A stretch of 41,092 nt of DNA from a virus: positions 1 through 41,092 of the IMG/VR virus record IMGVR_UViG_3300025889_000266; one strand, given 5' to 3'. Under the pieces are notes generated by a model that had not been told where the DNA came from, did not search any database, and saw only the letters and a program-made list of their open reading frames with translations. Positions within the stretch are counted from its first letter, which is position 1; every line of letters begins with the position of its first letter. Of the stretch, positions 33,797 to 39,948 are shown piece after piece. The position numbers and the translations under genes are program-made.

Positions 33797-34011
33797 GGCT
33801 CGAACACCTCAGCGGGAAAACCGACCGACCTGTGCCAGAAGCCTGCGAAGGCCCTCGCCACCTCAACCTCGGGACAATCTCCCGCGTACATTGACATGAG
33901 GTACGCCTGATGCCGATTGATGCAGTAGTTGACCTCGGGATCATCAAGATCCCATCCCCTATTAACCAGGATTTCCTCAATCCAAATCGAGAAGTCACTC
34001 ATCTTGCTCAT
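33793..34011 (-). CDS. hypothetical protein
   Basis: A 72-residue protein (MSKMSDFSIWIEEILVNRGW; VNYCINRHQAYLMSMYAGD; EVARAFAGFWHRSVGFPAEV). It is helical with conserved-looking aromatic residues, and overlaps both neighbours by four bases. I do not recognise it. It belongs to the leftward block of short genes that probably reprogramme the host (inference). Confidence 0.6.
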   Translation of the reverse strand: MSKMSDFSIWIEEILVNRGWDLDDPEVNYCINRHQAYLMSMYAGDCPEVEVARAFAGFWHRSVGFPAEVFEP

Positions 34012-34205
34012 TCGATGACCCCCACTTCAATGATTTTGTACGCTTCGATCCCCATCGGAGGGTATTCCCTGCCATCCAGAACGGACACGAACGGTTTGTT
34101 CAAATCTTGAACGTGTTGCTCTGCTCTCTCGCGAGTTTTGAATAGCACGTTAAATCGCATATTACCGTGCGTGAACTCCGCTTCGACTTGATATAATTTA
34201 AACAT
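34008..34205 (-). CDS. hypothetical protein
   Basis: A 65-residue alpha/beta protein (MFKLYQVEAEFTHGNMRFNV; KTRERAEQHVQDLNKPFVSV; YKIIEVGVIE) with two strands and a helix, resembling small phage proteins of the beta-alpha-beta type with no known function. It overlaps the upstream gene by eight bases and the downstream one by four. Confidence 0.6.
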   Translation of the reverse strand: MFKLYQVEAEFTHGNMRFNVLFKTRERAEQHVQDLNKPFVSVLDGREYPPMGIEAYKIIEVGVIE

Positions 34206-34479
34206 CGAGATACTCCTTGTTTCGTACCCATTCGGTTGCCTCTTCTTCCGCTTTACGCATGAGAATGTCTACCAGCAAGCCACCTATGCGCGAGTGATAT
34301 TCCGGCCCATAACTCGCAGTGATTGCGTTAATCATTGCGTCATCAGTCAAGCCGCCATAATCCAAGACTGATTCAACCCAGCCAAAATCCCCCATTAGAT
34401 CTTCTATCCTTGCTTCGATCATGCGAGCCTCCATTTCAGGAAAAGGATCAGGTTCATCTGCCGTGTACGCATTCCACAT
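34198..34479 (-). CDS. hypothetical acidic protein
   Basis: I chose ATG 34479 (93 aa) with GGAGG upstream; the longer frame runs into the neighbouring gene. The protein is MWNAYTADEPDPFPEMEARM, then IEDLMGDFGWVESVLDYGGL, then a helical C-terminus (GGLLVDILMRKAEEEATEW). Acidic and helical; no known motif. It is one base from the upstream stop. Confidence 0.6.
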   Translation of the reverse strand: MWNAYTADEPDPFPEMEARMIEARIEDLMGDFGWVESVLDYGGLTDDAMINAITASYGPEYHSRIGGLLVDILMRKAEEEATEWVRNKEYLDV

Positions 34480-34480
34480 T

Positions 34481-34690
34481 TCACACCTCCAAAGTAATCG
34501 TAGGTGACGGACTGATATTAGCCCATAGTTTCGCAGTGTCAATCGCTGCATTCAGTTCACGATAGTGTCGAGCATGGGGCAGACACTCTCCAGAATCCAG
34601 ATCCCACAGTGTCACGCTGTACTTGCCGTTTCCGATCTGCTGAATCCTGGATTCCACGCCGTCCTGTTCATTCCTGAATGTCATCTTCAT
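34481..34690 (-). CDS. hypothetical protein, first gene after the 34.7 kb repeat
   Basis: A 69-residue protein starting at ATG 34690 with a GGGGGA ribosome site five bases upstream. The sequence (MKMTFRNEQDGVESRIQQIG; KYSVTLWDLDSGECLPHARH; AAIDTAKLWANI) suggests strands then a helix. It lies just downstream of the TAGTAC-rich repeat element, so it may head a transcription unit. No family recognised. Confidence 0.6.
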   Translation of the reverse strand: MKMTFRNEQDGVESRIQQIGNGKYSVTLWDLDSGECLPHARHYRELNAAIDTAKLWANISPSPTITLEV

Positions 34691-34702
34691 CGTGATCCCC
34701 CT

Positions 34703-34767
34703 TACTAGTACTTAGTACTAGTGATAAACCTTTAGGTTAGTACTTGTACTTACTAGTACTAGTACTG
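34703..34767. repeat. TAGTAC-rich palindromic element, copy 1
   Basis: An AT-rich stretch built from ACTAGTACT/AGTACTAG units around a dyad with arms AACCT and AGGTT (34726-34739). It lies in a 158-base gap immediately upstream, in the leftward direction, of the gene at 34690. Read on the minus strand it contains ACAAGTACTAACCT, matching ACAAGTACTTAAACCT of copy 2 at 38.7 kb. The rest of the gap up to 34848 holds no gene I can support. Confidence 0.75.
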
Positions 34768-34848
34768 TGATAAAAATACTCTGTTCTGTGCGTAAATCCA
34801 ATAAGGTTATCGTGAATACTACCAGTATCGGTGCCATCACCCCATATT

Positions 34849-35031
34849 CTAGCGGTTGACATTGAAACCGGTTCCGTGGTATGGAACGGATGATAGTTGG
34901 CTATGTGCCCACGCTTCGATAGCCGTAGCCTCCCTATCGTAATCCTCGTTCGATACTTGCCCGCGCATATACCGCCGGTCCAGATTATCGAAAGACCACG
35001 CCACCATCTGCTCAATGTCTTGTTCGTTCAT
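34849..35031 (-). CDS. hypothetical protein
   Basis: ATG 35031 (60 aa) has GGGGTG eight bases upstream; a GTG at 35040 overlapping the previous stop (GTGA) is possible and would add three residues. The pattern MNEQDIEQMVAWSFDNLDRR followed by SNEDYDREATAIEAWAHSQL resembles short phage proteins of the form MVAWxFDNLDxRYMRGxVS I have seen, function unknown. The protein is helical and acidic. Confidence 0.6.
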   Translation of the reverse strand: MNEQDIEQMVAWSFDNLDRRYMRGQVSNEDYDREATAIEAWAHSQLSSVPYHGTGFNVNR

Positions 35032-35036
35032 TGCTT

Positions 35037-35243
35037 TCACCCCGCAATTTCCAAATCAGAAACAGGCACCAATGGGCTGTAATACTTGCCTACATACACC
35101 GACGCCGCAGTTTCCTGATACTTGTGCCGTTCCCCATCCTTTCCCGTAACCCAGGATTCTGGACTAATGGATACTACAGTTCCGTATACTTTGGTAAAGG
35201 CGCCTTTTTTTGATCTGACCCTATCGCCCACTCTAATGTTCAT
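35037..35243 (-). CDS. small beta-barrel-like hypothetical protein
   Basis: A 68-residue protein of mostly strand character (MNIRVGDRVRSKKGAFTKVY; GTVVSISPESWVTGKDGERH; SVYVGKYYSPLVPVSDLEIA). GDRVRSKKG resembles the opening of KOW/SH3-like barrels, which bind RNA or protein, but the match is short. It overlaps the downstream GTG by four bases. Confidence 0.55.
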   Translation of the reverse strand: MNIRVGDRVRSKKGAFTKVYGTVVSISPESWVTGKDGERHKYQETAASVYVGKYYSPLVPVSDLEIAG

Positions 35244-35261
35244 AACCCATTCCCTCCAATT

Positions 35262-35543
35262 TCAGGTGGCTACCGATTCCCAATCCGTAAGATTGGTATG
35301 TTCATGCAATGGACCCTTGTGCGTGATGGTAGGCGCAGTGATGGCATAATCCGGATGGGATATCCCCACAGAATAGGCCAAAGACTTGCGCGCCCACATA
35401 TGGGCAATGTCGAAATCCTCATTGTCAAAAGCCTGTACAGCATTGGCAAGGCAGAATCGAGCCGACGATTCCTGAATAGCTGCGCCAAGATTCTTTCTAG
35501 CCAGAACAATCGCCATATGTGCCATAGTGTGAGACATCTCCAT
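35262..35543 (-). CDS. hypothetical Ala/His-rich protein
   Basis: A 93-residue helical protein (MEMSHTMAHMAIVLARKNLG; AIQESSARFCLANAVQAFDN; AHMWARKSLAYSVGISHPDY) with TPR-like spacing of Ala and aromatic residues but too short for certainty. A second ORF overlapping it in another frame is less likely because it is rich in rare codons and has no ribosome site. Confidence 0.58.
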   Translation of the reverse strand: MEMSHTMAHMAIVLARKNLGAAIQESSARFCLANAVQAFDNEDFDIAHMWARKSLAYSVGISHPDYAITAPTITHKGPLHEHTNLTDWESVAT

Positions 35544-35586
35544 TCCCCCTAGCGTGTGGACTCATCAGGGCACGCATCACGTACCG

Positions 35587-35604
35587 ACGCCAGAAACCTG
35601 GCGT
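35587..35604. promoter_or_regulatory. perfect 7-bp hairpin after the gene at 35612
   Basis: ACGCCAG and CTGGCGT pair around AAAC just downstream, in the leftward direction, of the stop at 35612. No U-tract follows on the minus strand, so it is not a standard terminator. It may be an RNA-processing or attenuation hairpin or may protect a 3' end. The surrounding 68-base gap has no supported gene. Confidence 0.45.
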
Positions 35605-35611
35605 TTCGTCC

Positions 35612-35962
35612 TCAGTGTTGACGATAAACGAAACCGTACTTAGTCTCGCCAATCAACATACCCTCGCCGTTCAGATAGTCCCGCATGGCAAGGTTCGCGT
35701 CGTCTTCATCTCTCCCTGCGTATTCTAACCCGTAATTGTTCGCAATCTCCTGTGCTGTGTCATGCGAGAACTCGCAGCACAAGGCGATCACGTCTAGCTC
35801 GTATGCCCCGTCATGCACCTCTTCCAGATGGTCGAACAGGACACGCAGCCCGTCGTACCATCCCACGAGATCATTGTTCTCCGCATGGGTGGCGAAATTG
35901 TACTGTCGCCCCATGTCAACGAAGGCATCTACGAATTGGCTGAAGTTGATGGTCTGATACAT
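35612..35962 (-). CDS. acidic hypothetical protein
   Basis: A 116-residue, strongly acidic protein (MYQTINFSQFVDAFVDMGRQ; NDLVGWYDGLRVLFDHLEEV; AYELDVIALCCEFSHDTAQE; EGMLIGETKYGFVYRQH). The pattern resembles small phage and plasmid proteins sometimes annotated as antirestriction-like, but no conserved motif proves it. Its negative charge would suit a DNA mimic (inference). Well formed start; it precedes the perfect hairpin. Confidence 0.58.
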   Translation of the reverse strand: MYQTINFSQFVDAFVDMGRQYNFATHAENNDLVGWYDGLRVLFDHLEEVHDGAYELDVIALCCEFSHDTAQEIANNYGLEYAGRDEDDANLAMRDYLNGEGMLIGETKYGFVYRQH

Positions 35963-35966
35963 GGCA

Positions 35967-36080
35967 TTACGCTCCCATCAGTTTAAAACAGGCTACAAGG
36001 ACAAGGATTGTATAGGCGATACTCGTCGCATACACAATGCCCGATATAATCTCGTTAGCGATACGGTCTATCGTTTCCAT
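35967..36080 (-). CDS. 37-residue single-span membrane peptide
   Basis: ATG 36080 has GAGGTG as ribosome site and stops at TAA 35967. The product METIDRIANEIISGIVYATS then IAYTILVLVACFKLMGA has one long hydrophobic helix (about 12-32). It lies in the 130-base gap between two leftward genes. A host membrane target is possible; family unknown. Confidence 0.6.
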   Translation of the reverse strand: METIDRIANEIISGIVYATSIAYTILVLVACFKLMGA

Positions 36081-36091
36081 GGTACACCTCT

Positions 36092-36361
36092 TCAATTGTC
36101 AGAATAAGCAGGCGCAATCTCGCGTCCCGAATGGGCGCACATTATCGGATCGCCTTCCCAATGAATAAACACTCCGCAGGGTTTCCATTCGTTCCAATCC
36201 CTGCTGTCTTGTTTCATAGCACGCAGGATCATGCGGTAATTTTCTCGCGCTGCCTGTGCATCTATGCATTCCCCGTCCGCCATTAGCAGAGCACAAGGAT
36301 AGCCCCCCGGCCACGCGTATCCATTGGATCGAATGAATGTCTTCAATTCTTGGGTGTTCAT
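36092..36361 (-). CDS. conserved-looking phage hypothetical protein
   Basis: An 89-residue protein from ATG 36361 with AGGAGG eight bases upstream (MNTQELKTFIRSNGYAWPGG; YPCALLMADGECIDAQAARE; KPCGVFIHWEGDPIMCAHSG). A conserved YAWPGGYP and an Asp/Cys pattern are typical of short early-gene proteins of this kind; no function is known. An overlapping reading frame (36099-36368) lacks the ribosome site and is rejected. Confidence 0.62.
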   Translation of the reverse strand: MNTQELKTFIRSNGYAWPGGYPCALLMADGECIDAQAARENYRMILRAMKQDSRDWNEWKPCGVFIHWEGDPIMCAHSGREIAPAYSDN

Positions 36362-36364
36362 GAT

Positions 36365-36610
36365 TCAAACCTCCTCGTGCGACACGTAGATATGCATGAC
36401 CACGCAGGCACTAGCCCTCTCAGGGGCGACCATGAGGTAGTCCCCCAAATCTACGGCATATGTTCGTCCAGTCCATCCCATCGCTTTCTTTGCCCTGCGA
36501 ACTAACAGAGAATTGGTGCATAACTCAGGCACTACAAATTCCCCGCGCCGCACCCACGAGTAGTTAGCCTCGCCCCCGAAAGTATCTGTGACTTCACATA
36601 TGTATTTCAT
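36365..36610 (-). CDS. hypothetical protein
   Basis: An 81-residue protein, largely beta with a helical middle (MKYICEVTDTFGGEANYSWV; RRGEFVVPELCTNSLLVRRA; KKAMGWTGRTYAVDLGDYL). Its end provides the AGGAGG that serves the next gene. No family recognised; it is part of the leftward short-gene block. Confidence 0.6.
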   Translation of the reverse strand: MKYICEVTDTFGGEANYSWVRRGEFVVPELCTNSLLVRRAKKAMGWTGRTYAVDLGDYLMVAPERASACVVMHIYVSHEEV

Positions 36611-36613
36611 GAT

Positions 36614-36808
36614 TCATTTCCCCTTGTTAAGTTTAGCGATAGCCTGTGCGCGGATCATGTACTCGTCCCGCGCATCAGAGTACCCAAGGATAGCCAAAGC
36701 ATGATCAATGCCCCATATATGGGCGGGCAGGCCTGTACGCGCCTCATGATCTCGTGCAATCGCCACCAATACCGTCACCGTATGAAGACTCTTTGCCAAA
36801 GGTTTCAT
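36614..36808 (-). CDS. hypothetical protein
   Basis: A 64-residue helical protein (MKPLAKSLHTVTVLVAIARD; GLPAHIWGIDHALAILGYSD; MIRAQAIAKLNKGK). Overlaps the upstream gene by four bases. No motif or family can be named. Confidence 0.55.
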   Translation of the reverse strand: MKPLAKSLHTVTVLVAIARDHEARTGLPAHIWGIDHALAILGYSDARDEYMIRAQAIAKLNKGK

Positions 36809-37005
36809 GCTTTGCTCCCAATAATGAGGATTTCAATGGAGTAGTCCCGCGCTGCATTGATCGCCATATAATGGCCCTTAGCCACACGCGCCACCTGATA
36901 CTGCCGCGGATTCGACCACCAATTCCTGAGGATGATAGCTGCCCCGTGTCGAGTTACTTCTTCTATGCCGTAAGGCTGTCTCGTCTCGTGGTACGTGTTC
37001 ATCAT
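36805..37005 (-). CDS. hypothetical protein
   Basis: I chose ATG 37005 (66 aa; an adjacent ATG at 37002 is equal), which overlaps the preceding TAA and follows GGTGGAG. The longer frame runs into the upstream gene. Sequence: MMNTYHETRQPYGIEEVTRH; GAAIILRNWWSNPRQYQVAR; an AINAARDYSIEILII strand. A small alpha/beta protein, function unknown. Confidence 0.57.
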   Translation of the reverse strand: MMNTYHETRQPYGIEEVTRHGAAIILRNWWSNPRQYQVARVAKGHYMAINAARDYSIEILIIGSKA

Positions 37006-37280
37006 TAAACTCCACCTTTTGCCGATTGTGTGGCGTCGATCATGGCGCACCCTGCTAGCACGTCGTCACGGTCGAATCTTGCTACGGCCATGTGCCGGAC
37101 GTGGTGCTCTATCGCGAGCATGTAGTCCGTTTCATCGCACACATGCGACGCGAGGCGCGCGTACAGATCCGCCAGCGCCACACAATCCGCCGTGGGCGAG
37201 ATGCGCGCACATATCCAACCCGCGCGCGGGTTTTCCACTAGTTGACCGGTCAGAATGTCAAAGCCCTTGAATGCACCCAT
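37005..37280 (-). CDS. hypothetical protein, GC-rich
   Basis: A 91-residue protein (MGAFKGFDILTGQLVENPRA; ARISPTADCVALADLYARLA; IEHHVRHMAVARFDRDDVLA) with markedly GC-rich, CGCG-containing codons like its upstream neighbour. It shares one base with the upstream stop. No family recognised. Both this and the DUF7227-like gene may have been acquired together. Confidence 0.57.
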   Translation of the reverse strand: MGAFKGFDILTGQLVENPRAGWICARISPTADCVALADLYARLASHVCDETDYMLAIEHHVRHMAVARFDRDDVLAGCAMIDATQSAKGGV

Positions 37281-38041
37281 TAGATAGCCCTCGCGATCAT
37301 GTTCGCGCCGGCACCGTGCGCCACGATTGCGACACTGCGCGCGCTCTTGCTACTGGTGCCTGCACACAACCCGCAATCCGCGCACGTCGAACGGAAGCCG
37401 GCTTCCGCTGATGCAGGACACAAAACCTCGCGCCCTTTTTCCAGCGTATCGCGCCCCCGCGCTTTCCAATCTGCGCGCGGAATAATTCGGAATGTCCGCG
37501 CGCCATCGCGCCACGCGTCGCGCGCGTCCGCCATAGAATCAGCCGACACCATGACAAGATCCGGCGCAAAATCTGCGCCCAACATCGCGCGTTGATGCGA
37601 GTAGCCCGTATGCCCCACAGCACGCGATAGCAACGCGCGCCACACATGCGAGGGAACGGCGGACGGATCGCCATATGTGCCGAGCCGCACCATACGCGCG
37701 GCTCCGATATTTGCGATAGCGTCAGCGTCAGCGGCCACGCCATACGCGCCGCGATGGAATGCGCGCCACACGATGAGCGGACCCTGTCCGATGGTCACAT
37801 AGCACGCGCGATTTTTCGCAAGCTTGCGCGCCGGGTCATCGGTTGGCGTGCCACGATGAGGACAAGCCCCACATATCGAATAATCCGCGCCGGTTTTGCT
37901 GGCGTCGCGCGGGTCGATATCGGCGCGGAGAATGTAAGTCTGAACCATCGGTCCGGTCTTGGCGTTTTTCGATTTTTTCGCGATGGCAATTACCACTATG
38001 GGCGCGCCATCAATCAACGAAGGACCATTATAGATTATCAT
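37280..38041 (-). CDS. DUF7227-like phage protein
   Basis: I chose ATG 38041 (253 aa; MIIYNGPSLIDGAPIVVIAI), because the family opens with a short strand and G-P-S-x-x-D-G; a longer frame lacks any match. Further family features: KNAKTGPMVQTYILRADI, CGACPHRG (two Cys), a CYVTIGQGPLIVWRAF segment and a late CPASAEAGFRSTCADCGLC cluster of Cys. The four or more Cys suggest metal binding. The family is common in phages and of unknown function. It is the first leftward gene after the control region and has unusually GC-rich codon use. Confidence 0.72.
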   Translation of the reverse strand: MIIYNGPSLIDGAPIVVIAIAKKSKNAKTGPMVQTYILRADIDPRDASKTGADYSICGACPHRGTPTDDPARKLAKNRACYVTIGQGPLIVWRAFHRGAYGVAADADAIANIGAARMVRLGTYGDPSAVPSHVWRALLSRAVGHTGYSHQRAMLGADFAPDLVMVSADSMADARDAWRDGARTFRIIPRADWKARGRDTLEKGREVLCPASAEAGFRSTCADCGLCAGTSSKSARSVAIVAHGAGANMIARAI

Positions 38042-38446
38042 CGGTTTAGTTCTCCCTTTTGCCTTGCCACCTTGGCAACGCCATGACCAGTAGACTAGTT
38101 GAATCCGGACGGAATGCAAGCGATACAGTATCGGGAATGCTGAAATATTTTGACCAATTCTGCTCACCTATTCGGTCGGTCGATTGCATGGATGAACACG
38201 CACGCGCACGCGTAGCAACTATCATGCCAAGAACCTGGACTACTGTATAAATATCCAGATGTACAGATGTACATGCCTCTAGAATCGCCTGAGAAGGGCG
38301 TACAAGCGAGTTTAGGCTAGGTGCTACCCATGCAGCGGGTAGACTGCTAGCGCACTAATGAGAATGGTTCGCATCTCGTGGGTATTCATGGCGTGAATAG
38401 TGGGCCATTGGCCTAATAATGGTTGACGGATCAACGAGTTAGTCAG

Positions 38447-38569
38447 ATGCAGCGTTCGTGCAGGCAGATGTAACGATATGCAGCGATCATGCCACATCAT
38501 GCACAGGCACGGTACTTGCAATCATGCACGAGTGATGCCAATTGCTCTTGCCATGCAGCAATCGTGCCA
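38447..38569 (+). repeat. three iteron-like repeats of ATGCAGC type
   Basis: Copies at 38447-38463 (ATGCAGCGTTCGTGCAG), 38478-38494 (ATGCAGCGATCATGCCA) and 38553-38569 (ATGCAGCAATCGTGCCA) share 17-bp cores; the last two differ at two positions. They lie in the gene-free region and could bind a replication initiator or regulator. Confidence 0.6.
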
Positions 38570-38570
38570 T

Positions 38571-38609
38571 GTGACTCAAAGGTTACGCTCGGTGTGACTC
38601 GCAGGTCAC
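38571..38609 (+). promoter_or_regulatory. paired operator-like dyads
   Basis: GTGACTCAAAGGTTAC (38571-38586) and GTGACTCGCAGGTCAC (38594-38609) are 16-bp elements with GTGAC arms, spaced 23 bases apart, about two helical turns. Such pairing is typical of sites for a dimeric regulator binding cooperatively; the protein is unknown. Confidence 0.5.
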
Positions 38610-38705
38610 AGGCTAGGGCCTACCTGGTATCCCGGGGGTGCGGGTGCGCTTTGTATAGTGCATTACACCTTCACAATTTCTGGCATATTTTTTGACAATC
38701 CGTGA

Positions 38706-38975
38706 TCCGGACTGAATGTCTTTACGTATCTTAGTACTTAGTACTATTACAGTACTTAGTACTAGTACTAGTACAAGTACTTAAACCTTTAGGTTTATAC
38801 TCTAGTACTAGTAAGTACTACTAAGTACTAAGTACTAGTACTGTCCTCCATTTCATTCCGGACTGAATGGTACTCAGTGATTCATTCTCTCGTAGCGTAA
38901 CAAACCAGAGGGGTTTGTTTAAGTAACTAAACGTAAGTCACTTGTCTGACTGCAATGTCCATTCTGGACTGTATG
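38706..38975 (+). repeat. three copies of a GGACTG dyad motif
   Basis: The motif occurs as TCCGGACTGAATG (38706-38718), CATTCCGGACTGAATG (38854-38869) and CATTCTGGACTGTATG (38960-38975), all in the same orientation. The second is a dyad with CATTC and GAATG arms. A weaker relative, TCCGGACGGAATG, is at 38104-38116. Copies flank the TAGTAC element and precede the rightward genes, so they may be activator sites or phage-specific promoters (inference). Confidence 0.6.
38731..38842. repeat. TAGTAC-rich palindromic element, copy 2
   Basis: Dense ACTAGTACT/AGTACTAG units surround a perfect dyad, TAAACCT and AGGTTTA around TT (38782-38797). The part with ACAAGTACTTAAACCT matches copy 1 at 34.7 kb in inverted orientation. 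Each copy precedes a gene transcribed away from it, supporting a role in expression; high self-complementarity would also allow cruciform formation. Confidence 0.7.
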
Positions 38976-39004
38976 AAATAAATATATACTAAGTAAATAA
39001 AACT

Positions 39005-39013
39005 TGATATAAT
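39005..39013 (+). promoter_or_regulatory. extended -10 promoter for rightward genes
   Basis: TG-A-TATAAT is a consensus extended -10 about 40 bases upstream of the GTG at 39054. The -35 region is poor (TATACT at the right distance), which extended -10 promoters tolerate. The last GGACTG dyad is centred about 40 bases further upstream, where an activator could act. Confidence 0.55.
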
Positions 39014-39053
39014 CAATCCTTTCGGTAGCGTAAAACAATAACGGAGGGCCAAA

Positions 39054-39947
39054 GTGGCACGTAAACCAAAAAACGCAAGATCACCAGGGCCGGTAAATCG
39101 TCCTCAAGTTGTTCGCAGGAATGTTCTGACTCCTTCGGAGCGAGCTGACTTCGAGTACTCAAAATACAGGGGAACCGTTACTCCGGCAGAAGCCAAGAGC
39201 TTCGAGGTTCGTTCATTGAGTCAAGCACGAGGCGGTACGGTTAAACCTAAAGGTCAGGCAACGATGACTCCATCGGAAGCCAAGGATTTTGAATCCCGTT
39301 CTTTGAATCGTGCCAGAGGCGGAACTAACAAACCAACCAATAAACCGACTCTGACGCCTAGTGAACGCAAGGACTTTGAATCCAAAAGTCTCAAACAGTC
39401 CAGAGTCAACCCTAAAGTTACCCCTACGCCTAAACCCGCACCTGCTCCCGTGGCTCGTGCAGCAGCAAGCACCGTGGGCAAACGTGGACTTGGAAGGTTG
39501 GCCGCTGGTGTCCTCGGTCGCTTGGCTGGGCCTGTGGGCATTGGATGGGCACTGGGAGAAGCAGTCAAAGATACTTCGCTTGCCCGTAAAGCGCAAGGTG
39601 CTGTCACCAATGCAGCAGCATCGCTCACTGGTCTGGCTGCCAAAGAGCGAGCCGCTATGGGATCCATGAGCATGAAAGTATCTCCTCGGAAGACTACTGC
39701 TGCTCCAGCGCCTTCAACGCCTAGCGTGCCTCCTAAGCCCGTTATGCAGTCCACCAGCACCCCTACTAGCTCTCCTGCTCCGAAAATGGCTCCTAAGCCC
39801 TTACAGAAAGCTACAGGGGCATCCAAGAGCAGGGGCAAAGCTATGTCTGGTGCTGAACTAGCCAATTTCATTGGCTTGCCCCAAAACAACGCAGTTCGGA
39901 CTTACATGGAAACTGGCAAGCATAAATATCCTAGCGGAAAGAAATAG
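39054..39947 (+). CDS. internally repetitive Pro/Ala/Lys-rich protein of unknown function
   Basis: A 297-residue product from GTG 39054 with a GGAGGG ribosome site. Four related units begin at residues 25, 42, 71 and 100 with a T-P-S/A-E-x-K/A-D-F-E-x-x-S-L pattern; the last three are exactly 29 residues apart and two end in ARGGT. A Pro-rich linker follows, then an Ala/Gly-rich hydrophobic stretch (LGRLAAGVLGRLAGPVGIGW, about 146-165), another Pro/Ser/Thr-rich linker and a basic C-terminus (NFIGLPQNNAVRTYMETGKH). It is highly basic. A DNA-condensing internal virion protein or membrane-active factor is possible; family not recognised. Confidence 0.7.
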   Translation: MARKPKNARSPGPVNRPQVVRRNVLTPSERADFEYSKYRGTVTPAEAKSFEVRSLSQARGGTVKPKGQATMTPSEAKDFESRSLNRARGGTNKPTNKPTLTPSERKDFESKSLKQSRVNPKVTPTPKPAPAPVARAAASTVGKRGLGRLAAGVLGRLAGPVGIGWALGEAVKDTSLARKAQGAVTNAAASLTGLAAKERAAMGSMSMKVSPRKTTAAPAPSTPSVPPKPVMQSTSTPTSSPAPKMAPKPLQKATGASKSRGKAMSGAELANFIGLPQNNAVRTYMETGKHKYPSGKK

Positions 39948-39948
39948 T

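Larger units (their letters stand above)
38042..39053. other. gene-free divergent control region, possible origin
   Basis: About 1 kb with no coding frame I can support, between leftward genes (start 38041) and rightward genes (start 39054). It holds a direct repeat GATGTACA-GATGTACA (38258-38273), three copies of an ATGCAGC-type repeat, an operator-like pair at 38571-38609, three GGACTG dyads, a TAGTAC-rich element and, near its right end, an extended -10 promoter. The minus strand near 38250-38280 has a weak TGTACA/TATACA pair that could drive the leftward genes. The dense repeats suit a promoter switch and replication origin (inference). Confidence 0.7.

Noticed and set aside
34737-35015. 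92-codon leftward ORF across the repeat element
   Set aside because: It ends in low-complexity Ser/Thr/Lys/Tyr codons made by the TAGTAC repeats and overlaps the better supported gene at 34849.
35540-35577. A 26-codon ORF upstream of the gene at 35262-35543
   Set aside because: It starts at 35577 with a poor ribosome site, overlaps the next gene and has no protein features.
36099-36368. Alternative frame to the gene at 36092-36361
   Set aside because: It would use a TTG start without a spaced ribosome site, while the chosen frame has AGGAGG at ideal distance.
38059-38695. Short ORFs in the control region (38059-38250, 38324-38521, 38489-38695)
   Set aside because: They lack ribosome sites, cover repeat-rich sequence, and show no protein-like composition or overlap with neighbours.
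38692-38720. A sigma70 promoter at TTGACA 38692
   Set aside because: The -35 is perfect, but no -10 hexamer better than 2/6 lies at 16-18 bases; it may only work with an activator.
38731-38842. Possible CRISPR-like array
   Set aside because: The repeats are short, overlapping palindromic units without unique spacers of even length and without cas genes.
38042-39053. tRNA or phage attachment site
   Set aside because: No cloverleaf could be drawn with a T-arm GTTC pattern, and there is no integrase in the window.
39254-39889. 211-codon ORF antisense to the repetitive protein
   Set aside because: A mirror of the repeat structure of the real gene, with low-complexity product and no start signals.
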